A DNA stretch of 64,000 nucleotides. Origin: Gracilibacillus salinarum. GTDB taxonomy: Bacteria; Bacillota; Bacilli; Bacillales; Amphibacillaceae. Positions 1 through 8,551 of the stretch are shown here, piece by piece; within the stretch, counting starts at the first letter, position 1, and the number at the start of each line of letters is the position of its first letter. A model generated the notes under the pieces. It saw only the letters and a program-made list of their open reading frames with translations, was not told the origin of the DNA and searched no databases. The translations under genes and the position numbers were made by a program. The stretch is taken from the NCBI RefSeq assembly GCF_022919575.1, contig NZ_CP095071.1, forward strand, positions 1,674,001 through 1,738,000, written 5' to 3'.

Positions 1-452
1 AAGGAAATAACAATGATCGAATTAAATCCGGCACCAAACCAGATCACGACAATCGGTGCCACGGCCACGACCGGTATCGTCTGCAACAGAATCGCATATG
101 GGTAAATACTGCGCTCCAACACTTTTGAGCTAGCCAAGAGTACAGAAGCTAATATGCCAATCACACCTCTAACAATAAAGCCTAGCACCGACTCACCGAC
201 TGTAATTTGAATCGCCGGCCATAATAATGACCAATCTGTCACAGCTGCGTTTATAACATCTGACGGCTTTGGAAAAATATAAGGCTGTAATCCTAAAATA
301 GCAGGGACTAGCTGCCACGCTGCAATAAAAAGGATGAATGCAATAACGGGACCAAGATAAACAGCTCTGAATGTATCCCAAAAACGGTTCTGCTTCACAT
401 TGATTTTCTTTTTGACTACTTTACTAGTCAGTTCTGTCGTTGACATCGCCAT
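1..452 (-). CDS. ABC transporter permease, SsuC/TauC/NrtB type (partial, 3' end off window)
   Basis: About 150 N-terminal residues are visible; the rest lies beyond the left edge. After a basic N-terminus there is a hydrophobic segment, then a stretch rich in membrane residues ending in a second and third segment, typical of the BPD_transp_1 permeases that import nitrate, sulfonates, taurine or pyrimidine precursors. The ATG overlaps the TAA of the upstream ATPase gene (TAATG) and a GAGGAGG ribosome binding site sits inside the end of that gene, so the two are translationally coupled. It would form the membrane channel for the ATPase at 452-1231. The substrate cannot be told from this fragment, and the binding protein is not in view. 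Confidence 0.85.
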   Translation of the reverse strand, partial: MAMSTTELTSKVVKKKINVKQNRFWDTFRAVYLGPVIAFILFIAAWQLVPAILGLQPYIFPKPSDVINAAVTDWSLLWPAIQITVGESVLGFIVRGVIGILASVLLASSKVLERSIYPYAILLQTIPVVAVAPIVVIWFGAGFNSIIVIS

Positions 453-1231
453 TACTTTGCCTCCTCGCGTTCTTGACGACCTTCCAGCTTCTCTGAGGCA
501 AGGTCGACATATTCATTAAATTTAGGATTGGTTCGGATACTGGCTGGCCTTGGAAAAGGAATATCAATGTCTATTACAGATGATAATCTCCCTGGTCTAG
601 CCGACATCACCGCAATTCTGGTAGATAGTAATACTGCTTCAAAGACATTATGTGTCACAAACAGAATCGTCATTTTTTCTTTTTGCCAGATATCAAGCAA
701 TTCCTGCTGTAAAGTTTGTCTCGTAATTTCATCAAGTGCTGCAAAAGGTTCATCCATCAGCAGCAGTTTCGGTTTTGCCGCTAATGCCCGTGCTATCGAT
801 ACACGCATTTTCATTCCACCAGATAATTGACGGGGGTATGCTTTTAAATAATCTGCAAGTCCGACCATTTTCAGGACGCGAACTGCTTCTTTTTTCTGTT
901 CTCTTTTGCTGCCTCCTCTGAGCCTCAGTGGCAATAACACGTTATCGAGGACTGTTTTCCAAGGTAATAAATTTGCGTCTTGAAAAACAAAAGCAATATC
1001 ATTCGTATCTTGGATTAATTCCTTTGGAGAATGACCAAACACTTCGACCTCACCGTTTGTCGGCTCTCCTAATCCAGCAACCATTCGTAGTGCAGTAGAT
1101 TTTCCGCAACCTGATGGACCTAGAAAACAAACAAACTCTCCTTCATGCACGGTTAGATCAAAATCACTTAGTGCAATGGTTTCATTGTTAAAGATTTTGT
1201 CCACTTGCTTAAACGCCACAGCCTCTTTCAT
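452..1231 (-). CDS. ABC transporter ATP-binding protein, SsuB/TauB/NitT family
   Basis: A 259-residue ATPase subunit. Walker A (GPSGCGKST) is at about residues 38-46, the ABC signature (LSGGM) near 140 and Walker B with its catalytic glutamate (LLLMDEPFAALD) near 156-168, followed by an H-loop (FVTHN). Length and motifs match the ATPases of nitrate/sulfonate/taurine importers. It sits upstream of and overlaps the permease gene at 1-452. AAGGAGG lies shortly upstream of the ATG. The substrate is not determinable; Bacillaceae homologues also carry thiamine-pyrimidine precursors or aliphatic sulfonates. Confidence 0.9.
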   Translation of the reverse strand: MKEAVAFKQVDKIFNNETIALSDFDLTVHEGEFVCFLGPSGCGKSTALRMVAGLGEPTNGEVEVFGHSPKELIQDTNDIAFVFQDANLLPWKTVLDNVLLPLRLRGGSKREQKKEAVRVLKMVGLADYLKAYPRQLSGGMKMRVSIARALAAKPKLLLMDEPFAALDEITRQTLQQELLDIWQKEKMTILFVTHNVFEAVLLSTRIAVMSARPGRLSSVIDIDIPFPRPASIRTNPKFNEYVDLASEKLEGRQEREEAK

Positions 1232-1253
1232 GACGAACGCCTCCTTTATTGTA

Positions 1254-1322
1254 TTAGAAAAATGGGCATGCTCTTCGCCCTTCTAGTGAGTGCCACTGTT
1301 TTTCTTACTACTGGTACACTTT
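1254..1322. repeat. R-family hairpin repeat, diverged copy R1
   Basis: This stretch upstream of the minus-strand ABC ATPase follows the pattern of the better copies at 46401, 51627 and 52977: TTAGAAAAA, a central arm pair with GGGC/GCCC, AGTGAGTGCC, then GTTTTTCTTA. It is the most diverged member. The rest of the gap up to the SDR gene (about 1330-1554) shows nothing I can name. Confidence 0.5.
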
Positions 1323-1554
1323 ATTGTTCATTCATTAACGCACCATTAAAATAAGTGAATATTCTGAATGTTTATCTGGTATGACTGGTCTTACCAGATC
1401 AGATGTCTTTATTTCTTGTACATAAAGATAACACCCTATCATAACTGCAGTCTTGCGCTAAGGAAGAAAATCTGACGTGGTTTGTTGGGCATCATTTATA
1501 ACCAGTTTGCGACTGAAAATCTCTTCCCGCATATTTTGTCATTTTACGTCCATA

Positions 1555-1709
1555 ATAAAGTGAGACTTTGATCAGTGGGGTGTTTTTGACTCCCACTGAT
1601 CATTAGCGAAACTTATCAGGGGGTTAGCGGCTGTTTTCTCCTACTTAGCTTCTTTGTGATACTCATAGCTTGAAGTGGGAGGCTTACAGACGGGTAGCAC
1701 CGTGATAAA
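1555..1709 (-). mobile_element. IS200/IS605-like non-autonomous element, copy A (full length)
   Basis: A 155-bp element bounded on the minus strand by TTTAT at each end. Read on the minus strand it opens with TTTAT, then a small hairpin (ACGGT-GCTA-ACCCG, imperfect here), then a long hairpin (CACTTCAAGCT with AGCTAAGTAG), and near its other end a GATCAGTG/CACTGATC-type hairpin followed by AGTCTCACTTTAT. There is no ORF inside. The organisation (a pentanucleotide outside a subterminal hairpin at each end, no direct-repeat duplication visible) is that of elements mobilised by Y1 transposases of the IS200/IS605 family. It ends 32 bases before the SDR gene start. Confidence 0.55.
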
Positions 1710-1741
1710 AAACGGTGTAGCATACATAAGGAGGGAACATA

Positions 1742-2482
1742 ATGGAGATCAAAGAAAAAGTAGCTGTCATCACAGGAGGAGCATCCGGCATTGGGTTTGC
1801 CACAGCCAAATTACTTGCTGAAAAAGGGGCAAAAATAGTAGTCGCTGACTATAACAAAGAAGCTGGTGAAGCAGCCAAACAGGAAATAGCGAACAGCGGT
1901 GCAGAAGCAATATTTGTGGATGCTGATGTATCTAACGAAGAGAATGTAAAAAGAATGATTGATACCGCTGTCGAACAATTTGGACAGGTCGATATTATTT
2001 TCAACAATGCTGGAATCGGTGTACAGGGAATGACCCATGAGCTCTCTTATGAGGACTATCATAAAGTCATCGCGATTAACCAGGACGGGGTGTTCTTCGG
2101 TTCCAAGTATGCCGTCCAGCAAATGCTGAAAACAGGTGGCGGCGTGATCATCAATACCGCATCTATTCTAGGCAGTGTCGGGGAACCGACTGCTTTTGCC
2201 TATAATGCGTCAAAAGGTGCCGTTAATTTGATGACCAAATCCCTTGCCCTGCAATACGCAAAGGATAATATTCGTGTTAATGCCATCGCTCCGGGATATG
2301 TGGAATCAGGCATGGTCAACAAAGAAAGCCTTGGCGATTATTATGATGGTTTAGTAGCAAAGCATCCTCTCGGCCGACTCGGACGCCCAGAAGAAATCGC
2401 CTCAGCAGTCGCCTTTGTGGTAGAAAATGATTTTGTGACAGGAACTACGATTATGGTCGATGGCGGGTATACTGCCCAGTAA
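1742..2482 (+). CDS. SDR family oxidoreductase (glucose 1-dehydrogenase / 3-oxoacyl-ACP reductase-like)
   Basis: A 246-residue classical short-chain dehydrogenase. The Rossmann glycine motif TGGASGIG is at residues 11-18, NNAG near 88-91, the active-site serine at 141 and the YNASK pair with Tyr154 and Lys158. The C-terminal GGYTAQ is usual for the family. It would carry out NAD(P)-dependent oxidation or reduction of an alcohol/ketone; the substrate cannot be read from sequence. It starts with AAGGAGGG upstream of ATG and ends at a strong bidirectional terminator. The repeat element at 1555-1709 lies directly upstream, so its promoter may be inside or beyond that element. Confidence 0.9.
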   Translation: MEIKEKVAVITGGASGIGFATAKLLAEKGAKIVVADYNKEAGEAAKQEIANSGAEAIFVDADVSNEENVKRMIDTAVEQFGQVDIIFNNAGIGVQGMTHELSYEDYHKVIAINQDGVFFGSKYAVQQMLKTGGGVIINTASILGSVGEPTAFAYNASKGAVNLMTKSLALQYAKDNIRVNAIAPGYVESGMVNKESLGDYYDGLVAKHPLGRLGRPEEIASAVAFVVENDFVTGTTIMVDGGYTAQ

Positions 2483-2519
2483 AAAAGAAACTCCCCCTTA
2501 CTTGGGGGAATTTCTTTTA
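2483..2519. terminator. Bidirectional terminator between convergent genes
   Basis: AAAGAAACTCCCCC and GGGGGAATTTCTTT form a long stem over a TTACTT loop, with A-run on the left and T-run on the right. It serves both the SDR gene and the convergent thioredoxin-like gene. Confidence 0.85.
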
Positions 2520-2529
2520 CTTATTTCTT

Positions 2530-3120
2530 TTACTTAGGTGAAACAAGATCACACGCTTCTGCCGGCATCCAATGCTCATCCTTGCCATCCCACTTGACAT
2601 TACAGCCTAGTGGATTAGTAAGAGGCGTACTAACTTTCTGACCAGCCACATGTTCGGTAATCGCATTTTCCAGATCATTGACGGTCGCCTTTTCAGATTC
2701 ACGCGGATTATCCAGACCACGTCCGGTATATACTAAGCGTCGATCTTCATCAAACACAAAAAAGTGCGGCGTGCGCAATGCGCCATATACCTTCGCGACT
2801 TGCTGGGACTCATCACGTACATATACCCAAGGAAACTGTTTTTCCTCCATCCGTTCCACCATACCCTCGAACGAATCATTTGGCTTCGTCTTCACACTAT
2901 TCGCATTGATACCGATAAACTGAACACCTTGCGCAGCAAACTTCTCCGCCGTCTTGCGCGTGACTTCATCCGAGCCAACCACAAATGGACAATGATTGCA
3001 CGTAAAGAAAACCACTAACATTTTCGCATTTTTAAAATCTGCTAAACTGTAAGTCTTGCCATCTGTAGCCGGCAATGAAAAATCCGGCGCCTTCTGTCCC
3101 AATTCTAACGTAAAAGCCAT
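2530..3120 (-). CDS. Thioredoxin-like / AhpC-TSA family protein
   Basis: A 196-residue cytoplasmic protein with a thioredoxin fold: the N-terminus [15 protein letters not shown] is the AhpC/TSA-redoxin signature and the redox motif is FFTCNHCP with Cys41 and Cys44. No signal peptide is present. It belongs to the group of single-domain peroxiredoxin-like, thioredoxin-family proteins (COG0526) of unknown substrate. GGAGG lies upstream of the ATG. A cre-like site sits about 30 bases upstream of the start, suggesting carbon-catabolite control. It converges on the SDR gene and shares its terminator. Confidence 0.85.
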   Translation of the reverse strand: MAFTLELGQKAPDFSLPATDGKTYSLADFKNAKMLVVFFTCNHCPFVVGSDEVTRKTAEKFAAQGVQFIGINANSVKTKPNDSFEGMVERMEEKQFPWVYVRDESQQVAKVYGALRTPHFFVFDEDRRLVYTGRGLDNPRESEKATVNDLENAITEHVAGQKVSTPLTNPLGCNVKWDGKDEHWMPAEACDLVSPK

Positions 3121-3149
3121 TACTATCTACCTCCTCCAGGTAATTCTTT

Positions 3150-3165
3150 ATGAAAACGTTAACAG
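3150..3165. promoter_or_regulatory. Candidate cre site (CcpA)
   Basis: ATGAAAACGTTAACAG matches the cre consensus WTGNAANCGNWWNCAW at 15 of 16 positions. It lies just upstream of the thioredoxin-like gene, where binding would repress. Confidence 0.45.
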
Positions 3166-3275
3166 ATATATGATTGTAATTCAATTTTAATGCTTTGGAG
3201 GAAACTGGGTGGCTGCTATTTGCTATTGTTTGCTTTTATTTATTAACGGTATTTATATTTTGATAGCTTTTCTTT

Positions 3276-3535
3276 TAAACGAGACAAATCTCCTTACACT
3301 ACTATCTACTTTTGGTTCCTTTCCCGCTAAACGAGACAAATCTTCCTGCACCACTAGACACTTTTGGTTCCTTTACCGATAAACAAGACAAATCTCCTTG
3401 CACTACTAGCCACTTTTGGCTCCTTTCCTGTTAAACGAGACAAATCTCCTTGCACTACTAGCCACTTTTGGTTCCTTTCCTGTTAAACGAGACAAATCTC
3501 CTTACGCTGCTAACCACTTTTGGCTCCTTTAGATT
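3276..3535. repeat. 52-bp tandem repeat array T1a (five units)
   Basis: Units start with TAAACGAGACAAATCTCC at 3276, 3328, 3380, 3432 and 3484, i.e. exactly 52 bases apart. Each unit also carries CCACTTTTGG and TTCCTTTCC. GAGA-CAAA-TCTC and CCA-CTTT-TGG can each form a small hairpin. 52 is not a multiple of three and stops occur, so it is not coding. A second locus of the same family is at 12303-12456. Confidence 0.85.
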
Positions 3536-3565
3536 CCAACTCACCTCTATCCTTCTTCTCCACCG

Positions 3566-4465
3566 CTATGTTCTTGATTCTACGTAATGGGACCCCCTTC
3601 CTGTACCCTCGATGTTAAAATGTTTTTGTAATGTGTAGCTTATTTGCTTTGTTGTAACCATATTTTCGCACCAATCTAGCAATCTGCTTCTGGTAACTGG
3701 TTCTTCGGGGTACAATGTTTTAAATTCTGTTACCATTCTCATTATCGCCGATTGAACAGTCTCCAGTTGTCCACAGTTGGCGCAGTGGCATAACTTTCCT
3801 TCTCTTGTGCAGAAGTGATGACACCATTTACACGGAATACCTTTTTTCAATTCTTGATAATGGAATTCAGGTAATTGCTGATAAGGCGGTTCTGCTAAAC
3901 GGATCGTATTCAGTTTTTCTGCCAATTTATTAAATGTGGGATGGAGTTTATTCGATTCTTGAAATTGTTTGAAGTAGTAGTTCAACTGGGTAGGTAGTAT
4001 AATTCGAGATGATAACGGAGCTTGGAACAAAGTACACTCGGGGTTTACAAATACAACTGCTGCTTGGATTGGAACATGCACGCGTAACTTTTCCAGCAAC
4101 TGGGCAAATAACGTTTCGCATCGTTGTAGTTGTGTTAATGGATCGTCCATCAATTTTCCAGATCGGACATATAATTTGTCGTTTTCGTAATAATATTCCC
4201 CGGGAAAGTTTTTGATCTCATACAGATAGATGGTGTTTTTGCCGAATAGTAGGTGATCAATTTGGAAGAACTTTCCGTTACAGGACAGCCAGATATCACC
4301 AATCGATAGTAGCTGATCGGATAATCCGGTTACATACGATTCAAACAGCACCTCCCCTTCATATCCCCTTCGCAACTTTCGGTATTTATTTGACTCTGCC
4401 TCTGATAGACTTTTCCTGCGACTGATATATTCAAAGACTTGCAACTCCAACGGTTTCCTGCGCAT
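3566..4465 (-). CDS. NERD domain protein with C-terminal zinc ribbon
   Basis: A 299-residue protein. The nuclease-related domain (NERD) covers about residues 33-150: RGYEGEVLFESYV, then Asp70 (QIDHLLF) and the ExK pair Glu84/Lys86 (YEIKNF), the acidic/lysine core of restriction-like nucleases. A cysteine cluster at 212, 215, 219, 226, 228 and 231 looks like a zinc ribbon. NERD proteins are widespread in Bacillaceae and are thought to act on DNA, but their role is unproven. AAGGAGG precedes the ATG. It is a single gene, and array T1a lies just beyond its 3' end. Confidence 0.85.
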   Translation of the reverse strand: MRRKPLELQVFEYISRRKSLSEAESNKYRKLRRGYEGEVLFESYVTGLSDQLLSIGDIWLSCNGKFFQIDHLLFGKNTIYLYEIKNFPGEYYYENDKLYVRSGKLMDDPLTQLQRCETLFAQLLEKLRVHVPIQAAVVFVNPECTLFQAPLSSRIILPTQLNYYFKQFQESNKLHPTFNKLAEKLNTIRLAEPPYQQLPEFHYQELKKGIPCKWCHHFCTREGKLCHCANCGQLETVQSAIMRMVTEFKTLYPEEPVTRSRLLDWCENMVTTKQISYTLQKHFNIEGTGRGSHYVESRT

Positions 4466-4498
4466 CTATCATGCCTCCTTTCCGTCATCTTACCAAGA

Positions 4499-4560
4499 AT
4501 AAAAAAAAGGTCTAATCGGTATGAGAATAGGAATTACCTTTTTCCCGATGATTAGACCTT
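4499..4560 (-). terminator. Terminator of the GH2/acyltransferase operon
   Basis: AAGGTCTAATC pairs with GATTAGACCTT (11 bp) and is followed on the minus strand by a run of T. It lies about 200 bases after the acyltransferase stop, beyond the ORF remnant at 4589-4756. Confidence 0.75.
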
Positions 4561-4588
4561 AGAAAAATCTATTTTACTCCAGACAATG

Positions 4589-4756
4589 TTAGATTGTTTC
4601 GCACCTGATAGCAGCGATAATAAAATTTTCACTTTTCTCCAGATAAATGCATCCAAACTCGTCGTCAATAAGCATCCACCCTACCTCAGATGGTACGACA
4701 ATCCTCTTGATATTACCATGCCATAATAGCAACCATGATATTTCATCAGCACCTGA
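4589..4756 (-). pseudogene. Open stretch of 55 codons, probable gene remnant or very small gene
   Basis: Between the acyltransferase stop and the operon terminator one minus-strand frame stays open for 55 codons and reads like protein (SGADEISWLLLWHGNIKRIV, then GWMLIDDEFGCIYLEKSENF and an end of IRCETI). The only ATG in frame is at MLIDDEF, with GAGGTAGGG seven bases upstream, which would give a 28-residue peptide. I do not recognise the family. Most likely it is the C-terminal remnant of a deleted gene of the operon. Confidence 0.3.
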
Positions 4757-4768
4757 TTACGAATCGTC

Positions 4769-5851
4769 TTATGAGCCAACTGTCTCTCTCCTTTCTTTCT
4801 CGGGAAATACTGTCACGATCCTGACCATAAAAGTGATAATCCCCAATATTATTACAGTAAAAAAGAAGCCAGACCACGGTCCTGTTATAAATAACGGCAT
4901 TGCATGATCTAATGAAAAAATAAAAATATTACTCATTAATAGATAGAATAATGTATTTTCTCCGATAATGCGCAGGAACTTAAGCCCGTTCGTCCATTCG
5001 TTCAGCCGCTTGGAGATAACAAAATAGATATAAAGAAAAAAGGTTGGCCCTGTAATCCAATAAACCGATGGAGGAAAACGGTCCGGCAATTGGAAATGAT
5101 GACTAGCCAAAAAATACACAAACAAGCTAGTTCCAAGCATCGAGAATAATAAGTACTTCCACCTGAAGCCAATTGGATATTTAGCGAAATAAATCCCGAT
5201 CAAATAAAACGGCATGTATAGCAGGACAGGAAAAGTCGGAAATTGATCCGTCCCTACTATGAGCCCGATAACAGAAGATTCAACCTGACTAAGATCCATC
5301 CAAGTAGCCGACAGCAGAATAACAGCAGTTGTCCATAGTAATACTGGTCTTTCCGACAGCCACACAAAGCCATGAAACAAGACCACACCAATTACGATGA
5401 TCAATGCAAAAGCTACAAGAAACTCCGACCATCCCGGTATGATTTGCAACAAAACAATAGGCAGAATGGTATCAAAATTTAACGGCTGACCCTCCACATA
5501 TAACTGGAAGGCCACTCCTGATAAGTAGAAAGCAACCAGCGTTTTTAAGCCTGTCATTAGCATCTTTTTATAAACACTAGCAAAAGGTTTTCGATAATAA
5601 GCAAGCTGTCCTACATAGCCAAAGCAAAAAACAAAACCGGAGAATGTAATCAGATTAAAAAATGACGTGATGATAGAAGTGGAAGGATACAAAGTTGAAT
5701 CGCTGAAAAATTGCAACACATGCGCATACACCATACCTATAACTAATAGACCTTTAAAATAATCGATTGACCGATCCCTGTTTATCGGAATCACTTCCTT
5801 CCAAGAAAATAGATTGTTCCGACTTGAACGGAACAATCCAATCCCTTTCAC
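4769..5851 (-). CDS. Multi-pass membrane acyltransferase-like protein
   Basis: A 360-residue integral membrane protein with about ten hydrophobic segments. The N-terminal RDRSIDYFKGLLVIGMVYAH resembles the first helix of acyltransferase-3 / OpgC / DUF1624-type proteins, in which a histidine or arginine near the first membrane segment is used in acyl transfer. It begins with a GTG that overlaps the TGA of the GH2 gene (GTGA), so it is the last intact gene of the sugar operon and translationally coupled. A role in acylating or sensing a surface glycan is inferred; a transport role is not excluded. Confidence 0.65.
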   Translation of the reverse strand: MKGIGLFRSSRNNLFSWKEVIPINRDRSIDYFKGLLVIGMVYAHVLQFFSDSTLYPSTSIITSFFNLITFSGFVFCFGYVGQLAYYRKPFASVYKKMLMTGLKTLVAFYLSGVAFQLYVEGQPLNFDTILPIVLLQIIPGWSEFLVAFALIIVIGVVLFHGFVWLSERPVLLWTTAVILLSATWMDLSQVESSVIGLIVGTDQFPTFPVLLYMPFYLIGIYFAKYPIGFRWKYLLFSMLGTSLFVYFLASHHFQLPDRFPPSVYWITGPTFFLYIYFVISKRLNEWTNGLKFLRIIGENTLFYLLMSNIFIFSLDHAMPLFITGPWSGFFFTVIILGIITFMVRIVTVFPEKERRETVGS

Positions 5852-7632
5852 CCATCATTAACCTCTTTAATCTTTTCAAGCGCAATTTTCGCTGTACGAT
5901 CTTCCGTCAACAATCCGTTCACCTCCTGCTGCACATCTGTTATCTGGGTATAAACATATCCAGTAACATACGGCAATGCCTTAATCGCATCGGTAATATT
6001 GCGATACCGCTCTAAAAACTCCTCTTCGGTATTTACCTGATTTCCATAACCCCAGCCACTTTCATGGTTAAATGCAATGCCACCATACTCTGTAATCATA
6101 ACTGGCTGACCTTTATACGAGTAGCCATCTGCAAAGGCGTATTTATGATTATTATGCGGGATCTCATTATTTAAAATCGGCTCTTTGACTTTATAACGCT
6201 CGTATAACACCTTCCCTATCTCCTCATAATCATGAAGCGCAATAATATCGGAAATTGTATGCTCCCAGCCGTCATTCACAATTACAGGACGCTCTGCATC
6301 AATTGATTTAGATAAATAATAGATCGATTCAGTAAATGTTTGTTGCTTTTTATCTTGAAAAATATTCGGCACGCCCCATGATTCATTAAATGGTACCCAG
6401 GTGATAATAGAAGGGTGATTGTAATGCTGTTGCATAATCTCCAGCCATTCTTTAGTAAAATTCTCTATTGCCTCATCTGAGAATTCATAGGTTGCTGCCA
6501 TTTCTGACCAAACGAGCAACCCTTTCTTATCACATAAATAAAGGAATCGTTCGTCCTCTAGTTTCTGGTGTTTTCGAACGCCATTAAAACCCATCGCTAA
6601 CGTTTTTTCAATATCCTCCAGCATCGCTTCATCAGAAGGTGGAGTCAGCATGGTGTCTTTCCAATAGCCTTGATCGAGTAACAGCTTCTGGTAAATCGGT
6701 CTGTTATTAAGCAGCACCTGACCATCTTTAATCGATACTTTGCGCATTCCGAAATAGGAGTGAACTTCATCAACCACCTCGTCATTAGCAAGCAGACGGA
6801 ATGTGACATCATATAAATGAGGATGTTCTGGTGACCAGTGAGCCACTCGCCATTCCATTAGGTCCGAAAGCAAATCGACTTCAAATGTCATATTGGCACG
6901 ATCCGGTGTAACAGAAAATTGCTTCACCTGTTTTCCTTCAAAGCTAACGATCGTCTCCAGTTTGCAATCAGAAAAAGCTTGGACGGAATAATCAAATACC
7001 ACACTATTGGTATCAATATTAGGTGTGATTTTAACGTTGTCTATCCGCTCTGGATGGAGAAATTCTAACCAGACCGTTTGCCAAATACCGGTATTCTGTA
7101 CATACCAGCAGCCAAAATTCTCATCTTTCCAGCGCTGTTTCCCTCGTGGCTGGTAACAGCTTTGGCTGTCTTCTGCTTTTACAACCAATTGATTTTCTCC
7201 AGTGAGTTGAACCGCATTCGTTATATCAAATGAGAAAGCAGCATTTCCACCGACATGATCCCCGATATACGTACCATTCACCCAAACTTTCGTCACATAA
7301 TCAGAGGCCTGAAATCTTAGGATGACCCGCTTTCCCACTTCTTCTTCCGGAATCGAAAAAGTACGGTTATACCAGACATTCGGATGAAAGGTTCCTTCTC
7401 CAATGCCACTTGCTTTTGTTTCATACGTAAAAGGTACATTAATATCAGTAGCAAAGTCAGGACGCTGTGCCCATCCATTTCGCTCACCCTTATTATCATC
7501 ATCAAACGCAAATTTCCAAGTTCCATTCAAATTCATCCACGCATCCCGTTTGAATTGCGGACGCGGGTATTCTGTTCGTTTGTAAGTAGTTGTTGCTGCG
7601 TTCTTTGTTTTATCGTTTGTTTTTGTCACCAT
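5848..7632 (-). CDS. Glycoside hydrolase family 2 protein (beta-galactosidase/beta-glucuronidase/beta-mannosidase-like)
   Basis: A 594-residue cytoplasmic enzyme without signal peptide. The N-terminal jelly-roll (about 25-190, WMNLNGTWKFAFDD), immunoglobulin-like middle (190-295) and TIM-barrel (300-590) follow the GH2 order. The acid/base glutamate is Glu417 in PFNESWG and the nucleophile Glu515 in ITEYGG. It is compact compared with LacZ (about 1000 residues), closer to the small GH2 enzymes of Gram-positives. Sugar specificity cannot be decided by eye. It is encoded directly after the two permeases, consistent with hydrolysis of the imported oligosaccharide. AAAGGAGAG precedes the ATG. Confidence 0.9.
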   Translation of the reverse strand: MVTKTNDKTKNAATTTYKRTEYPRPQFKRDAWMNLNGTWKFAFDDDNKGERNGWAQRPDFATDINVPFTYETKASGIGEGTFHPNVWYNRTFSIPEEEVGKRVILRFQASDYVTKVWVNGTYIGDHVGGNAAFSFDITNAVQLTGENQLVVKAEDSQSCYQPRGKQRWKDENFGCWYVQNTGIWQTVWLEFLHPERIDNVKITPNIDTNSVVFDYSVQAFSDCKLETIVSFEGKQVKQFSVTPDRANMTFEVDLLSDLMEWRVAHWSPEHPHLYDVTFRLLANDEVVDEVHSYFGMRKVSIKDGQVLLNNRPIYQKLLLDQGYWKDTMLTPPSDEAMLEDIEKTLAMGFNGVRKHQKLEDERFLYLCDKKGLLVWSEMAATYEFSDEAIENFTKEWLEIMQQHYNHPSIITWVPFNESWGVPNIFQDKKQQTFTESIYYLSKSIDAERPVIVNDGWEHTISDIIALHDYEEIGKVLYERYKVKEPILNNEIPHNNHKYAFADGYSYKGQPVMITEYGGIAFNHESGWGYGNQVNTEEEFLERYRNITDAIKALPYVTGYVYTQITDVQQEVNGLLTEDRTAKIALEKIKEVNDG

Positions 7633-7651
7633 GTTTTTCTCTCTCCTTTTT

Positions 7652-8551
7652 TTATCCTTTTATACCGGTGAAACTGATGCCTTTGACGATTTGTTTTTCA
7701 AAAATTAAGAAAGCAATGATAACCGGTATCGAAGCAATTGCATTCGCTGTCATCGGTTGTACATATGCTTGCGAATACGTAGAATTAAATACTGGCAATC
7801 CTACTGGCAACGTATACAAATTTTCGGACAGGATCGATAAGTATGGCCACAGGAAGTTATTCCAGGAACCGATAAATGTAAATATCGCAATCGCTGCCAT
7901 TGCAGGTTTTGCCAAAGGTAATACAATTTTATAAAACAGTTTAAAATAGGAACAGCCATCCATAATCGCACTCTCGATTACCTCTTTGGGCACCCCATCA
8001 AAAAAGCTTTTCAGAATGATAACACCTAGCGGAGAAGCGATCATTGGCAGAATCAATCCTGCATAGCTGTCGATCATATTAAAACTTTTCACAATTTCAT
8101 AAAGTGGAATAATCGTTGCTTCGCCAGGAATCATTAATCCTAACAAAAAGAATACGAAAATAAAGTTTTTATAACGGAATTTCATCTGCGAAATAGCAAA
8201 TGCTGCTAATGATGTGATGATAAGTGTTAAAACAGTTGTGATCAAAGCTACGATTAAACTATTAAACAACCAGCGTAAGATCAGACTGTTCATTAAAATA
8301 TCAATATAATTCGCTAGTGTAAATGGCGGTGTGAACCATTCAATTGGATTGGTTGTCGAAAAGCCATTAGGTTTAATGGAGACAAACAGCATCCAAATGA
8401 TCGGAAAAATAAAAAGAATGGCTACCATCACACCAATCGATACCTTTACCCTTCTCCAAGGGTCACGATTGCGCTCTAAAAGTCCCGCTCTTCTTTTTTT
8501 CGAAGATGCTTCTTTCAAAACATCTGCGCCTTGTAAATTTGAATCGCTCAT
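7652..8551 (-). CDS. Carbohydrate ABC transporter permease, MalG/LacG type (CUT1)
   Basis: A 299-residue inner-membrane subunit with six predicted membrane helices after a basic cytoplasmic N-terminus (SKKRRAGLLERNRDPWRRVK). The cytoplasmic EAA loop that contacts the ATPase is visible as ESAIMDGCSYFKLF, and the protein ends in KGISFTGIKG, the usual MalG-type tail. Its start codon directly follows the stop of the MalF-type gene (TAAATG). It works with 8552-9427 and the binding protein 9583-10887. No ATPase gene is in the operon. Confidence 0.92.
   Translation of the reverse strand: MSDSNLQGADVLKEASSKKRRAGLLERNRDPWRRVKVSIGVMVAILFIFPIIWMLFVSIKPNGFSTTNPIEWFTPPFTLANYIDILMNSLILRWLFNSLIVALITTVLTLIITSLAAFAISQMKFRYKNFIFVFFLLGLMIPGEATIIPLYEIVKSFNMIDSYAGLILPMIASPLGVIILKSFFDGVPKEVIESAIMDGCSYFKLFYKIVLPLAKPAMAAIAIFTFIGSWNNFLWPYLSILSENLYTLPVGLPVFNSTYSQAYVQPMTANAIASIPVIIAFLIFEKQIVKGISFTGIKG

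Noticed and set aside
1358..1372. CodY-box-like sequence AATATTCTGAATGTT upstream of the ABC ATPase gene
   Set aside because: Three mismatches to the 15-base consensus in an AT-rich region; too weak to annotate.
1555..1709. Riboswitch leader for the SDR gene
   Set aside because: The same structure occurs upstream of unrelated genes and without a gene at 12168, with deletion forms down to 36 bp and TTTAT at most intact borders, which fits a mobile element better. Kept as an alternative in the findings.
3276..3535. CRISPR array
   Set aside because: The 52-bp units are directly adjacent with no unique spacers, and no cas genes are in the window. The same holds for the other three arrays.
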